Of a DNA stretch of 64,000 nucleotides, positions 20,012 through 28,405 are shown one piece after another. Each line of letters opens with the position of its first letter. Within the stretch, counting starts at the first letter, position 1. This DNA is from CAIWHR01 sp963724975 (lineage in GTDB: Bacteria; Pseudomonadota; Gammaproteobacteria; Burkholderiales; Casimicrobiaceae): contig CAVRXB010000008.1 in the NCBI GenBank assembly GCA_963724975.1, positions 62,001-126,000 of the forward strand, given 5' to 3'. The notes beneath the pieces are model-generated. The model was not told the DNA's origin, searched no databases, and saw only the letters and a list, made by a program, of their open reading frames with translations. The translations under genes and the position numbers were made by a program.

Positions 20012-20473
20012 ATGTTGCGCCGATTAGCGTGGTCCAGCGTCCCATCGCCGTCGTTCTCTGTGGCACGGCTCAACGAAATCATTGCGCCCTCGCGCCGCAA
20101 CAACGAACGCAATGACATCTCCGGCATGCTCTTGTTCACGGGCGCCAATTTTCTTGGAATCCTCGAAGGTCATGAATTTGACCTGCGCGATCTGTGGCTG
20201 CGCCTGGAACGAGACCAACGGCATTGCGATTTACTCCGCATTGGTGACGATTTGTGCGAAGAACGGTGGTTCCCCGTATGGCGAATGGGCTACATCGCTG
20301 ATACGAAGGTGGACGCGCAGATCCAGTCTTCTCGTTCGCTACAGGCGCGCGTTGACCTGAATCGTACCGCTGCTGGCACGCACCTCGACACTCTTCCTTC
20401 GCTCCAGGCTCGGACTACGCCGAACTGGGCGCGAATTATCCACCCCGTCATGTTGAGCGCTGACAGCATGTAG
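20012..20473 (+). CDS. BLUF-like protein lacking the photochemical Tyr and Gln
   Basis: 153 residues. The BLUF fold is clear: LNEIIAPSRRNNERNDISGMLLF (with the flavin-binding Asn), NFLGILEGHEFDLRDLWLRLERDQRH and FPVWRMGYI. In photoactive BLUF proteins an early Tyr and a Gln in FxQxLEG drive the light reaction. Here the expected Tyr is Trp (RLAWSS) and the Gln is Gly (FLGILEG). It may bind flavin without signalling or have another sensory role. The C-terminal 45 residues are unlike known output domains. GAGCGGAAATC precedes the start. Confidence 0.7.
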   Translation: MLRRLAWSSVPSPSFSVARLNEIIAPSRRNNERNDISGMLLFTGANFLGILEGHEFDLRDLWLRLERDQRHCDLLRIGDDLCEERWFPVWRMGYIADTKVDAQIQSSRSLQARVDLNRTAAGTHLDTLPSLQARTTPNWARIIHPVMLSADSM

Positions 20474-20494
20474 TCACGTTCTAAAGTGCTAGGT

Positions 20495-20701
20495 ATGCTC
20501 AAGATTGAACCGTACAACCACGATACCAGTGGTGATCCGGCGATTAGCTTCGCTACCGATGACGAAATCAAGCTCGCGGAGCGGTTGCGACATCAACTCG
20601 AGGAACGATACGTGGCACCATCCGCGCCACGGTCAACGGGCCATCGGGTCGTTCTCGGCGCTGCAGGACCCATTGCCGCAACACGCAACCGACTGCTCTG
20701 A
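20495..20701 (+). CDS. Hypothetical small protein (68 aa)
   Basis: MLKIEPYNHDTSGDPAISFA, then a charged helix (TDDEIKLAERLRHQLEERYV) and a basic tail. The DDEIKLAERLRHQLEERY helix is protein-like and resembles small uncharacterised proteins of Burkholderiales and Rhizobiales. It starts 21 bp after the BLUF-like gene and may be cotranscribed. No clear ribosome site. Confidence 0.45.
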   Translation: MLKIEPYNHDTSGDPAISFATDDEIKLAERLRHQLEERYVAPSAPRSTGHRVVLGAAGPIAATRNRLL

Positions 20702-20707
20702 GGCAGA

Positions 20708-20766
20708 CGATCGTTGCGCTCTCGATCACAACGCTTGCCGTCGAATGTGCGCGGGCGCGGTTGCGC
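20708..20766 (+). pseudogene. 3'-end remnant of a dedA gene
   Basis: 59 bases match 16445-16503, the end of the intact dedA gene, with about three mismatches (CGATCGTTGCGCTCTCGATC start). It encodes IVALSITTLAVECARARLR. Nothing of the upstream dedA sequence is present. Confidence 0.8.
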
Positions 20767-20777
20767 AGGCGTTCTGG

Positions 20778-21110
20778 CTAGGTCAATTCGTTTATCGCGC
20801 TCGTGATGGCCGCACCGACCAATTGTCGGTCATCATCGGTATCGCCCATGACCGTGTCCCAATGCAGGCGCACGTAAGCCGACCTGTGCTTGGTCTTCAG
20901 GACCAGCGTCTGTGTGCCCCGTTGCTGGCCGAACGCGTAGTCCGTGGCGTAACCAAGGAGATCGTGCACGCCGGCTTGCCACACTCCCGCTTGGACCGCA
21001 TCGATGATCGCAGCCATGCGTCGATGGAATTCCCGCGGCACATCGACCGTAATCGGGTCTTTTCCGATCATCGGTGAGCTACGGCCGTGGGGTGCAACTG
21101 CAGAATCCAT
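20778..21110 (-). CDS. Conserved hypothetical protein (110 aa)
   Basis: Start assigned at the ATG of MDSAVAPHGRSS, downstream of operator copy 11. The body reads DVPREFHRRMAAIIDAVQAG, VWQAGVHDLLGYATDYAFG and LVLKTKHRSAYVRLHWDTVM, a well-formed alpha/beta composition with no signal peptide. I do not recognise a named domain. The reading frame is open further upstream, but that part contains both operators and is unlikely to be translated. Confidence 0.6.
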   Translation of the reverse strand: MDSAVAPHGRSSPMIGKDPITVDVPREFHRRMAAIIDAVQAGVWQAGVHDLLGYATDYAFGQQRGTQTLVLKTKHRSAYVRLHWDTVMGDTDDDRQLVGAAITSAINELT

Positions 21111-21200
21111 CGAACCAAGAACCTCCCCAATACGGGCACGCCCGATCACGGCGCGATTAAGCGAAGTGTTCGCAGTTTGGACGCCTCCAGGCTCTCCATC

Positions 21201-21216
21201 TGTGCGCCAGCGCACA
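21201..21216. promoter_or_regulatory. Palindromic operator, copy 11
   Basis: TGTGCGCCAGCGCACA, both halves exact, preceded by TC. It is 91 bp upstream of the 110-aa hypothetical gene. Confidence 0.65.
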
Positions 21217-21303
21217 CTACGCTGCGCCGGCGAGCAAATGACACCGGCGCGACGTGGCGGAGCGACCTTCCCGCCGGTAACGCGCGCTGCCAGCATTTTC
21301 TTA

Positions 21304-21319
21304 TGTGCGCTAGCGCGCA
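21304..21319. promoter_or_regulatory. Palindromic operator, copy 12
   Basis: TGTGCGCTAGCGCGCA, one mismatch, followed by GAC. It is 106 bp upstream of the divergent Crp/Fnr gene at 21425, so a regulator gene itself carries the site. Confidence 0.6.
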
Positions 21320-21424
21320 GACGCGTCAACAGCGTCGCCGTATCCTCCGCCAATCGCAGTAGGTGAGATGGCGCTCGCATCGGGCAGCGAATTGCACCGA
21401 ATTCTCCACGAGTGAATCTCACCG

Positions 21425-22150
21425 ATGCCGAGGAGAGTATTGGTGCCACCGATCAAACGCGCGCCGCCGGTCAATCGCTTGCTCGCGGCGCTCCCGGAAA
21501 GCGACCTGCGCCGATTCTTGGCCGGCTGCGAAACAATCGAGCTTGCGTTCGCCGACGTGCTTTACACGCCGAACGAGCGCCTCAACCAAGTCCTTTTCCC
21601 CATCACGGGTTTCATCTCGCTGATCATGCCGATCGACGATTCGGCCTCTCTCGAGGTCGGCATGGTCGGGAACGAAGGCATGTTCGGGATTCCGCTCGCG
21701 CTCGGCGTAGATGTCTCGCCGGTGCGTGCAGTGGTACAGGGTGCGGGATCGGCGCTGCGAATGGACGCTGCCGACTTCTGTCGCGCACTTCGGCGCAGCG
21801 AGAGGCTACAACGCGAGATTGCCCGCTATATCTCCGTCCACTTGACCCAGCTCGCGCAAACGGCAGCCTGTACTCGCTTCCACGTGGTCGAGGCGCGGCT
21901 TGCGCGCTGGCTTCTGATGACCCAGGATCGCGCGCAGGCTGACGCCTTCCATGTCACACAGGAGTTCCTGGCCCTCATGCTCGGCGTGCGCCGGGTCGGT
22001 GTGACCAAGGCGGCGGGAGCTCTGCAGAAACGCAGGCTGATCCATTACAGCCGCGGCGATATCACGGTTCTCGACCGGCGCGGACTCAAAGCTGCTTCCT
22101 GCGGGTGCTACAAGGCCGATCGTGAATCGTACGATCGGATTCTCGGTTAG
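21425..22150 (+). CDS. Crp/Fnr family transcription regulator, paralogue 2 (divergent type)
   Basis: 241 residues: N-terminal sensor (NRLLAALPESDLRRFLAGCE, FPITGFISLIMPIDDSASLE, MVGNEGMFGIPLALG), dimer helix, and C-terminal helix-turn-helix (VTQEFLALMLGVRRVGVTKA). It ends SCGCYKADRESYDRILG. It shares the plan of the other three paralogues but is clearly more distant: its conserved block is ACTRFHVVEARLARWLL where they have VCNRHHSVEQQLCRWLL. No cAMP-binding RxS signature is evident. It is the only Crp paralogue here with an operator directly upstream, so autoregulation is likely. Confidence 0.85.
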   Translation: MPRRVLVPPIKRAPPVNRLLAALPESDLRRFLAGCETIELAFADVLYTPNERLNQVLFPITGFISLIMPIDDSASLEVGMVGNEGMFGIPLALGVDVSPVRAVVQGAGSALRMDAADFCRALRRSERLQREIARYISVHLTQLAQTAACTRFHVVEARLARWLLMTQDRAQADAFHVTQEFLALMLGVRRVGVTKAAGALQKRRLIHYSRGDITVLDRRGLKAASCGCYKADRESYDRILG

Positions 22151-22355
22151 TTGCCGCGCCGCACATCGGAACGTGGATCGACGTCGTTGTGGGACGCGAC
22201 GGACGACGCTTACGTCGCGACCGTTTTCGCCTCTGGGATTTTCTGGTCCGCTGAGTTCGCCGCTACGCCGTTTGCCATTGGCTTGCGCTGGAGCGGGCGC
22301 GCCTCGAGGGCAACCCGACGAGGGGCGCTTTCCCTGGAGCCGTGATGACGATGCT

Positions 22356-22613
22356 TCATGCCTCGTCGGATGACTTGACGTGGTGCAGCGGCAATCGACG
22401 GCTCCGGCGCTGGGGCGTTGCAGTCATGATGATCTGAAGTATGAATCCGGCAGCGAAGACAATGAACGAGCCGAGCGCGAGAAAGATCTGCGAATGAATA
22501 CTCTCCGCCGCCGTCATTGTGAACATGCACACGATGATTACCATCGACATGCCAATCAAGACACCCGCGATGAGACTGCCGACTTGCCGGAATCGCGCTG
22601 TGAAGGCTTTCAT
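22356..22613 (-). CDS. Small two-span membrane protein
   Basis: 85 residues: MKAFTARFRQVGSLIAGVLI, a first span (GVLIGMSMVIIVCMFTM), a second span (FLALGSFIVFAAGFILQIIM) and a basic cytoplasmic tail. An AGGGCG ribosome site lies 5-10 bases upstream. No named family. A poor operator-like site (TGTGCGGTGACCCACG) lies at 22661. Confidence 0.6.
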   Translation of the reverse strand: MKAFTARFRQVGSLIAGVLIGMSMVIIVCMFTMTAAESIHSQIFLALGSFIVFAAGFILQIIMTATPQRRSRRLPLHHVKSSDEA

Positions 22614-22847
22614 GATTCGCCCTGGTGATCAGTATTGTCAGCGCAAGCGTCGAGATCGTCTGTGCGGTGACCCACGCACGATGCAATAAGGCTGGCCGAC
22701 GACCCCACCGACGCGAACGGATTGCGGGCCGCTAACGCCAGGCTAATCCGCTGACCGCCGCGCCGCGCGGGCGGTGAATGGCGCGCTCTTGTTACAGACG
22801 AGCGCACCGCGGATTGGCGGCGCCGCTCGTGGACGTCAGGGCGGTTA

Positions 22848-25138
22848 CTACTTGCGCTTCAGCTCTTCGTCGGCCTTGCCAGGTTCGTCGCCCTTCTTGT
22901 CGCCTTTCTTATCGGTGGCGGGTTGCGAATCCTTGCCGCGTTGCTCGCCCTTCGACGGCGCTCCGGACGGTGGCGGACCACTGGCTTGGCCGGGTGCCGG
23001 CGCCCTCGCGAGCGGCGGCACCGCCGGTGCACTCGGCACTGGCACCGATTTCGCGATCACCGGCGGCTCGGGTTGCGCACGTTGCTGTTCCGGCACGGCG
23101 CGTGGGGTCGGCGCAGACACGTTCCGCTGACTTGGCGCCTCGGCCTTGTTGCGTTGTTCCGGCGGCGCTTGCGCAGATGCCGGTGCATTCGCCTGTGGTG
23201 GTCGGGCAACGGCCAGCGGCGCTGCAACCGGCGCTGGCGCGTTCGGCTGACTGCGACCTTCGGCCTTGTTGCGTTGTTCCGGCGCTTGCACAGGTGTCGG
23301 CGCATTCGCGTCCGCGGGTGGTGAAACGGCCAGCGGCGCTGCAACCGGCGCCGGCGCGTTCGGTTGGTTGCGACCCTCGGCCTTGTTGCGTTGTTCCGGC
23401 GGCGACTGGGCGACACCCGCACCCCGCTGCGACGATGTTGCCTCGCGCTGCATCGGTTGCGCCGGCATCAGCGCTTGTGGCGTCGGTTGCGGTTGCGTCT
23501 GCGGGGCCATCGCTTGGGGTTGGTTCCGTTGCTCTTCCTTGCCACGCGGGTTCGCAGTCGCAGCTTGAGACGGGGGCGCTTCAACCGGGCGCGCACTGCG
23601 TGTTGGCGCCACGACGTCAACCTTCGGCGCTGCAACGGGCGTGACCGGTCTCATTGCGGCCAGCGCCGTTGGATCGATCGGCTTGCCCGGGTTGACCGCC
23701 AACGCGCGTTCCTTGACCGCAAATCCGACGGCTGCGGGCGGCGGCATGCTCTTCGCGACGACGGGCCGCTCCAGCGCTTGCGCCGGCGGCTTCGGGCCTT
23801 GCGGCGCGGCGCCACGGACGCTGACCGGCATCGGCGCAACTGCGGCGACGGCGGTGACCGGCGCACGAACGATGGCATCGTGCGGCACGTTCAGCACGGC
23901 CCGCGCCACCGGCTGCGACTGCACGAACGCCGTCGTGGGCACCGCGACCACCGCGCCCGGCACTTGCTGGTTGACGTAGGTGACGTTGGTCACGTTGGGG
24001 TTGTTGTAGACGTTAGTGATGTTGGTGGTGTTGATCACCGTGTTGCTGACGTTCACGTTCGTGAAATAAGTGCGGCTGACCGGGTAGGCAGGACGATAGA
24101 CGTCACGCGGGCCGAGCGGGAACCAGCCGACGCGCCGGCGCTCCGACGAGATCGACGACTGCGAAATTGTTGCCACCGACGAACGCAACGAGCGCCGGCG
24201 CGTACACGGCGCGTGCCGCGACCGGACCCGGTACCCAGCCCCAGCTGCCGCCGATGCTCGCCCAGCGACCGTAGTGCGAAACGGCGAAGCCCCAAGGCGC
24301 CTCGTCGACCCAGGTCCAGCCCCACGGGTCGACCCAGGCCCAGTGACCGTCGCGATACGGCGCCCAGCCCGAGCTCACGCGCGTCGGCATCCAGACGTTG
24401 CCGTATTCCGGCACGGCACGCCACGTGCCGTAGGCGTCGAGATCCTCCGTAGCCGATCACGTCGCGCGAGACGTAGCGCGCGGAAATCGAATTGTCGTAG
24501 CCGCGGTCGCGCTCCTGCGCCCAGCGGTCGAACTCGTCGATGCCGGGCAGCGCCAGGTTCTCGTATTCGCGCAGGCCGGTGCCGACGAAACGATAGGCCG
24601 TGCCTGCGTCGACGACATAGGAGGCGCCTTCGCCATAGACCTCGGCCTGTCCGTTGCGCGTGCGCACTTCGGTCGCATTGCCGTCGGGATCGACGCTGAC
24701 CCGGTACTGGCCGGGCCGGCGAATCTACATACGCGAGGTTCGGCGTGTCGATCTCGACGACCTGATCCGGATCGAGGCGGCGCACGCGCACGCTCAGCGT
24801 GCCTTGCGCCAACTGCAATTGCGCGACGCGGTCGTCGAGATTGAGCAGCGTGACGCTGGTGCGCCGCACCGAGGCGAATCGACCGCGCTGCCGATCTGCA
24901 GTTCGACACGCGCGCCGGCATCCGCCCACAGGCGGTCACCCGTCACGAGCGGCCGATTCAAGGTGGCCTGGACCCAGTCGTTCTCGCCGGCCGGCGAAAA
25001 GCTCACCGGCCCGTTGGCATAGCCGACGCGCGCAACGCGCGCCGGTGGGTCGGCATTCGCGACGCCAGCTATCGTTAAGGCAACGATGGCGAGGAGAAGT
25101 GCGATGAATCGATTGCTGCCGTCTTGCTGCATGTCCAT
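22848..25138 (-). CDS. FecR-like/DUF6600 exported protein with repetitive Ala/Pro/Gln tail, several frameshifts
   Basis: Opens MDMQQDGSNRFIALLLAIVA with a signal peptide, then a FecR-type segment (VGYANGPVSFSPAGENDWVQ, ADAGARVELQIGSAVD). The DUF6600 region reads VPEYGNVWMPTRVSSGWAPY, RDGHWAWVDPWGWTWVDEAP and WVPGPVAARAVY. The tail, about 420 residues, is rich in Ala, Pro and Gln, holds three near-identical units and ends in a Lys/Asp stretch. At least four single-base shifts between 24100 and 24900 are needed to join the parts, giving roughly 760 residues. Probably a periplasmic or surface structural protein. The two operators at 25443 and 25483 lie upstream. Confidence 0.7.
23141..23400 (-). 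repeat. Tandem 117-120 bp repeats in the DUF6600 tail
   Basis: Units begin with CGGCCTTGTTGCGTTGTTCC (plus strand) at 23141, 23261 and 23378. Each encodes a unit around EQRNKAEGRNQPNAPAPVAA followed by PLAV. Confidence 0.8.
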
Positions 25139-25442
25139 GGTCATTCCCGAAGTGAATTTCGCATTGCGTCGAGTGCCGAGACGGGCACAAGGACGTGTGA
25201 TTGGAGCTGCTGCTCTGCGTGGATCCTGCGGGCCGCCCGATGCGGATCGCTGGACCACGGAAGACGTCGAACGCAACAGCGCGTGCGACAAAGCGGGAAG
25301 AGATCTCGTGTTGCCGATTACGCCGGCACACCACATTCAGTTGACACTACGCGTGCCCGGTGGTCGCCACGCATACGCGTATCTTCCACAGCCTGCCGCT
25401 CGCGCCAAGCACACAGAATGGCCCGTCGCAAGACGGCACGTC

Positions 25443-25458
25443 TGTGCGCCAACGCACG
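25443..25458. promoter_or_regulatory. Palindromic operator, copy 13
   Basis: TGTGCGCCAACGCACG, one mismatch at the last base. It is the first of two sites 40 bp apart in the 482-bp divergent gap between the DUF6600 and DUF3309 genes. Confidence 0.6.
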
Positions 25459-25482
25459 AAGTATTTCGAGAGCCCCACCTAG

Positions 25483-25498
25483 TGTGCGCCGGCGCACA
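25483..25498. promoter_or_regulatory. Palindromic operator, copy 14
   Basis: TGTGCGCCGGCGCACA, perfectly symmetric over all 16 bases and followed by GAC. It is 123 bp upstream of the DUF3309 start. Confidence 0.7.
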
Positions 25499-25620
25499 GA
25501 CCGCGGGACCAGCTCTCGATAACTTTGATTTCGGAGAAGCGTTTGTCGCCCTACCGTGCGAAGTGGCGGAGCATGCCGAGACCGCACCAGCGGGAACAAC
25601 CACAACCCAAGGAGCGATTC

Positions 25621-25779
25621 ATGAGCATCGGCACAATTCTGTTGATCGTCCTGATTCTGATCCTGGTCGGCGCGTTGCCGTCATGGCCGCACAGCCGCAG
25701 CTGGGGCTACGGTCCGAGCGGCATTGCCGGCGTCATCGTGATCGGATTGATCGTGCTGGTCCTGATGGGACGAATCTAG
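25621..25779 (+). CDS. DUF3309 family small membrane protein, copy 2
   Basis: 52 residues, same layout and nearly the same sequence as the gene at 2909: MSIGTILLIVLILILVGALP, SWPHSRSWGYGPSGIAGV and a second span ending LMGRI. AAGGAGCG lies 6-13 bases upstream. It is controlled by the paired operators at 25443 and 25483, and the exported protein at 25836 follows at 57 bp. Confidence 0.85.
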   Translation: MSIGTILLIVLILILVGALPSWPHSRSWGYGPSGIAGVIVIGLIVLVLMGRI

Positions 25780-25835
25780 CGGTACCGTGTTCCGGCGCGA
25801 CGCGATTCGACAATGAGCGAGGTCGAGTGGACGAA

Positions 25836-26432
25836 ATGGACACGGACGCCAGGCGATTACGTCTCGGCTTGCCATTGCTGGTGGGGCTGGTCGCGATTGT
25901 CGCGGCGTTTGCCGGCAGCGCATCAATAAACGATCGGACCGTGGCGAAGCGTGTCGCGCCGGGTGACGCGAAAGCGCTGATCAACGTGGCGACGAGCGAT
26001 CCTGTTGCGCGGGCGAACGCGACGCGTGGCGCAGCCGAAGACGTCGCGCTCATCGCGCTTTCAAAGGGCGGCTCCGTCCGAAGGAAGCTGGACTGCGCCG
26101 GTTGTGGCGTGGTCGAATCGGTAAGCCGAATCGACCGACGGGAAAGAATTGGCGGGGTCTGTGCCTATGCCTATTCCGATCGCTTCTGGGTCACCGGGAG
26201 TATTCACGACGGCGGCGAATACAGCGGCGTCGCGACGTTCCTCGACACCGTAGCGGACACGCTCGCGGGTCGATCCGACGCCGGAATGATCAAGGTCACT
26301 ACCAGCTATCAGTTCATCGTCCGTTTTCGCGATGGCTCGCGCAACGTGTTCGACCGAGCTACGCGCGGCACGCTGCATTTGGGCGAGCGCATCCACGTGA
26401 TCGCCGGCGCGAACCTGCCGACCGATGAGTGA
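25836..26432 (+). CDS. Exported or membrane-anchored hypothetical protein
   Basis: 198 residues. An N-terminal span (LPLLVGLVAIVAAFAGSA) is followed by an extracytoplasmic part. It includes KLDCAGCGVVESVSRIDRRE, and its last 60 residues (YQFIVRFRDGSRNVFDRATR, LGERIHVIAGANLP) resemble the C-terminal beta segment of SlyB/glycine-zipper outer-membrane lipoproteins, where ACGxVExV and VRFxDGSxRxF recur. A GTG at 25827 is an alternative start. It probably forms a unit with the DUF3309 gene. Confidence 0.65.
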   Translation: MDTDARRLRLGLPLLVGLVAIVAAFAGSASINDRTVAKRVAPGDAKALINVATSDPVARANATRGAAEDVALIALSKGGSVRRKLDCAGCGVVESVSRIDRRERIGGVCAYAYSDRFWVTGSIHDGGEYSGVATFLDTVADTLAGRSDAGMIKVTTSYQFIVRFRDGSRNVFDRATRGTLHLGERIHVIAGANLPTDE

Positions 26433-26521
26433 CGGCGCCGAGAAAGGCAATCGTCTCGGGTCGCGTAATCGCCAGCTTCGAAACCTTCCGGAGTCGAATG
26501 ACCGGAAGACATGATGGAGTG

Positions 26522-26743
26522 CTAGGGTTTCCTGCCGCCGAAGACCAGGAGCAACCCGCCAACGACGATTGCCCCAACCCCAGCCCAGACGGGAATGTTG
26601 ATGGTCTCTTTGTCCTTGATCGACATCTCGATCGGACCGATCTTCAGGTCATGCGTCTCTTTGGTGTACGTGAAGCCGCCATACATCAGCGCCAGCACAC
26701 CGGCCACGATCAACACGATCGCCACCACTTTGACTGCGCCCAT
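26522..26743 (-). CDS. Small two-span membrane protein with KETHD loop
   Basis: 73 residues from the ATG that follows GGGAG by 9 bases (MGAVKVVAIVLIVAGVLALM). The first span ends in YGGFTYTKETHDLKIGPIEM and the second (VWAGVGAIVVGGLLLVF) ends in GGRKP. This matches a widespread uncharacterised family with the pattern span, YGGFxYT, GPI, second span. Stress association is common but unproven. Confidence 0.7.
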   Translation of the reverse strand: MGAVKVVAIVLIVAGVLALMYGGFTYTKETHDLKIGPIEMSIKDKETINIPVWAGVGAIVVGGLLLVFGGRKP

Positions 26744-26912
26744 TTGCTCTAGCTCCCAATCCATTAGGCGTTCTACACGTCAATCCGTGAAGGCTACTCG
26801 GCGGTCCGAGCCGGGTCAATTCCGAAGGCTCACCCAGGCGCGGGGCACTTGACGCAGCGCAGTAGGGGCGCGGTCTGTGTATCGGTCAAGGCGTCGCTGG
26901 GGACGCGTGACC

Positions 26913-26947
26913 GAAAAGAAAGACCCCGACAGTCGAACGGCCGGGGC
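26913..26947 (-). terminator. Rho-independent terminator of the phasin gene
   Basis: On the reverse strand a stem CCCCGGCCG / CTGTCGGGG (loop TTCGA) is followed by TCTTTCTTTT, 55 bp after the phasin stop. Confidence 0.75.
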
Positions 26948-27001
26948 CCATTGGTCAATCAATTATTCTTGTTGAAGAGCTGGAACCCTTGTCCTGACGG
27001 C

Positions 27002-27484
27002 TTAGGAAACCTTGGCTTTCTTCGGATCCCGCTGGCCGCCTACGCTCGCAATCGTCTTGGCGAGAAACTGCTTCACCGCGGTTGCGGCCGAATCGCGCCC
27101 GTCAGCAATGGCCTTCACATACTGCTCCAGGTATTGCTGCGTTTCCTTGGTGTACTTGCTGAAAGGCTCGCCCATCAGGTCCGCCATCTTGGCCTGAGTC
27201 TGCGGCACCGTCTCAAATCCAATGCGCGAGACTTCTAGAACCCGGCGTACATTCGCTTGATAAAGCGTCGCCGATTCGGCGAGCAACGTGCTGGAGTCCT
27301 TGGTGGTCAACAGCGATTTGAGGTATTTCGCGTGCTCGGCAAACGCAGCGTTGGCCGCGTCACTTTGAAGCTTGAACAGGCGCTCGTTGGCTTCGGCCAT
27401 TACAACGGCCATGCGGAGTGCCTTGTCGACGTTTACATCACGAGTGGCGATGGCACTCGGAACATGCTGGGTATGAGTGGACAT
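27002..27484 (-). CDS. Phasin family protein (PHA granule associated)
   Basis: 160 residues, nearly all amphipathic helix, with the phasin pattern: NERLFKLQSDAANAAFAEHA, LTTKDSSTLLAESATLYQAN and PFSKYTKETQQYLEQYVKAI, ending DPKKAKVS. Phasins coat polyhydroxyalkanoate granules and limit their fusion. No other PHA gene is nearby, so this is a stand-alone copy. No operator was found upstream. Confidence 0.85.
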   Translation of the reverse strand: MSTHTQHVPSAIATRDVNVDKALRMAVVMAEANERLFKLQSDAANAAFAEHAKYLKSLLTTKDSSTLLAESATLYQANVRRVLEVSRIGFETVPQTQAKMADLMGEPFSKYTKETQQYLEQYVKAIADGRDSAATAVKQFLAKTIASVGGQRDPKKAKVS

Positions 27485-28164
27485 GTGTTGCCCTTAGAGA
27501 AACCACCACGCTACATAGGAGATCCCATATAGATATTTCGCTTGGACTTACGCAAGTGCGCAGCAGCACGCAGGAGTCATAAGCGAGGTACGCCAGGTGC
27601 TCGACCGGCTATGAGTCGGCATCGCGCAAGCTAGGGTGATGCCTTGGGGGATCGCCAAGGGTTGCAGGTCCAACTTGGCGTGAGCGGAAGGGCTGACGCT
27701 GCCCTCTCCGTTTGAAGTTGCAGTATACCATCGCGAGACAGGAAATCGCTGAGCAGACAGGACACCGCGTGGTCTGAAAGACGGGCCCAAGCCAATTCGT
27801 GCTCCATCGCCCCACCCATTGGTGCAAACAGCGCAGCCAGAGCCATCCTGCCTTTGATCCGCAACCATGAACGTATCGATCACCGGAACACGCTCCGAGC
27901 CCGGCAGGATCCTCGCGCGGCAGCGTGCGGCGAGCGCAACTGGGAGCCGGGAGCATCCACATCGACCTTGCCGGACAGCAAGCGAACACTCTGCTGCACG
28001 ACGGCCATGCCTGGAAGGACTTCGCCCGCACGGTGAGTGCCGGAGCGCGCCGTGTGGGCGGAATAACCGGCTGAACCCGGAGTCCTGTGTGCGTCAACGC
28101 ACCGACCACGCTCCGCGCAGCCAATAAGCTGCGAGCAGATCTGTGTTCACGAAGGAGATCCACG
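27485..28164. other. 680-bp gap with a possible gene remnant
   Basis: No intact gene. On the plus strand, 27960-28073 reads in one frame SIHIDLAGQQANTLLHDGHA, then WKDFARTVSAGARRVGGITG-stop, which looks protein-like but has no start in frame. On the minus strand a 77-codon frame at 27631-27864 has no recognisable domain. Operator copy 15 lies at the right end. Confidence 0.4.
28088..28103. promoter_or_regulatory. Palindromic operator, copy 15
   Basis: TGTGCGTCAACGCACC, one mismatch at the last base. It is 62 bp upstream of the 66-aa gene that heads the crystallin-SOD group. Confidence 0.6.
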
Positions 28165-28365
28165 ATGACGATGTACAGACGTTGGACATTGCCGCTTGTG
28201 CTGGCCGGTGGCGCGGTGATCGGCGCCGCTCTCACGCTGCGTCGACGCACCGCGCATCACGATGCCAAGAAGCGGCAGCACTCGGAGGACCTGCAGACCT
28301 GGGAAGGCGAGGGCGGCAACCTGGTTACGCCAGCAACACCGGCAACAGCCCACAACGGGCCATGA
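28165..28365 (+). CDS. Small membrane-anchored hypothetical protein
   Basis: 66 residues: one span near the N-terminus (WTLPLVLAGGAVIGAALTL), then a basic and acidic tail with QTWEGEGGNLV and a Pro/Ala end. A GAAGGAGAT ribosome site lies 5 bases upstream. Similar short proteins with a WExEGGN tail occur in Burkholderiales. It is first in a run with the crystallin and SOD genes (gaps of 40 and 13 bp), all plausibly driven from the operator at 28088. Confidence 0.65.
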   Translation: MTMYRRWTLPLVLAGGAVIGAALTLRRRTAHHDAKKRQHSEDLQTWEGEGGNLVTPATPATAHNGP

Positions 28366-28405
28366 TTGCGTATTGACAAACGACTTCAACCAGGAGAGAT
28401 CCACC

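Noticed and set aside
22661..22676. Possible further operator TGTGCGGTGACCCACG upstream of the 85-aa membrane gene
   Set aside because: The right half has only four of six matches. The position is suggestive, but it was kept out of the count.
27609..28250. 213-codon open frame on the minus strand
   Set aside because: Arg/Ser/Pro/Cys-rich, spans the operator at 28088 and the start of a real gene; taken as a chance frame.
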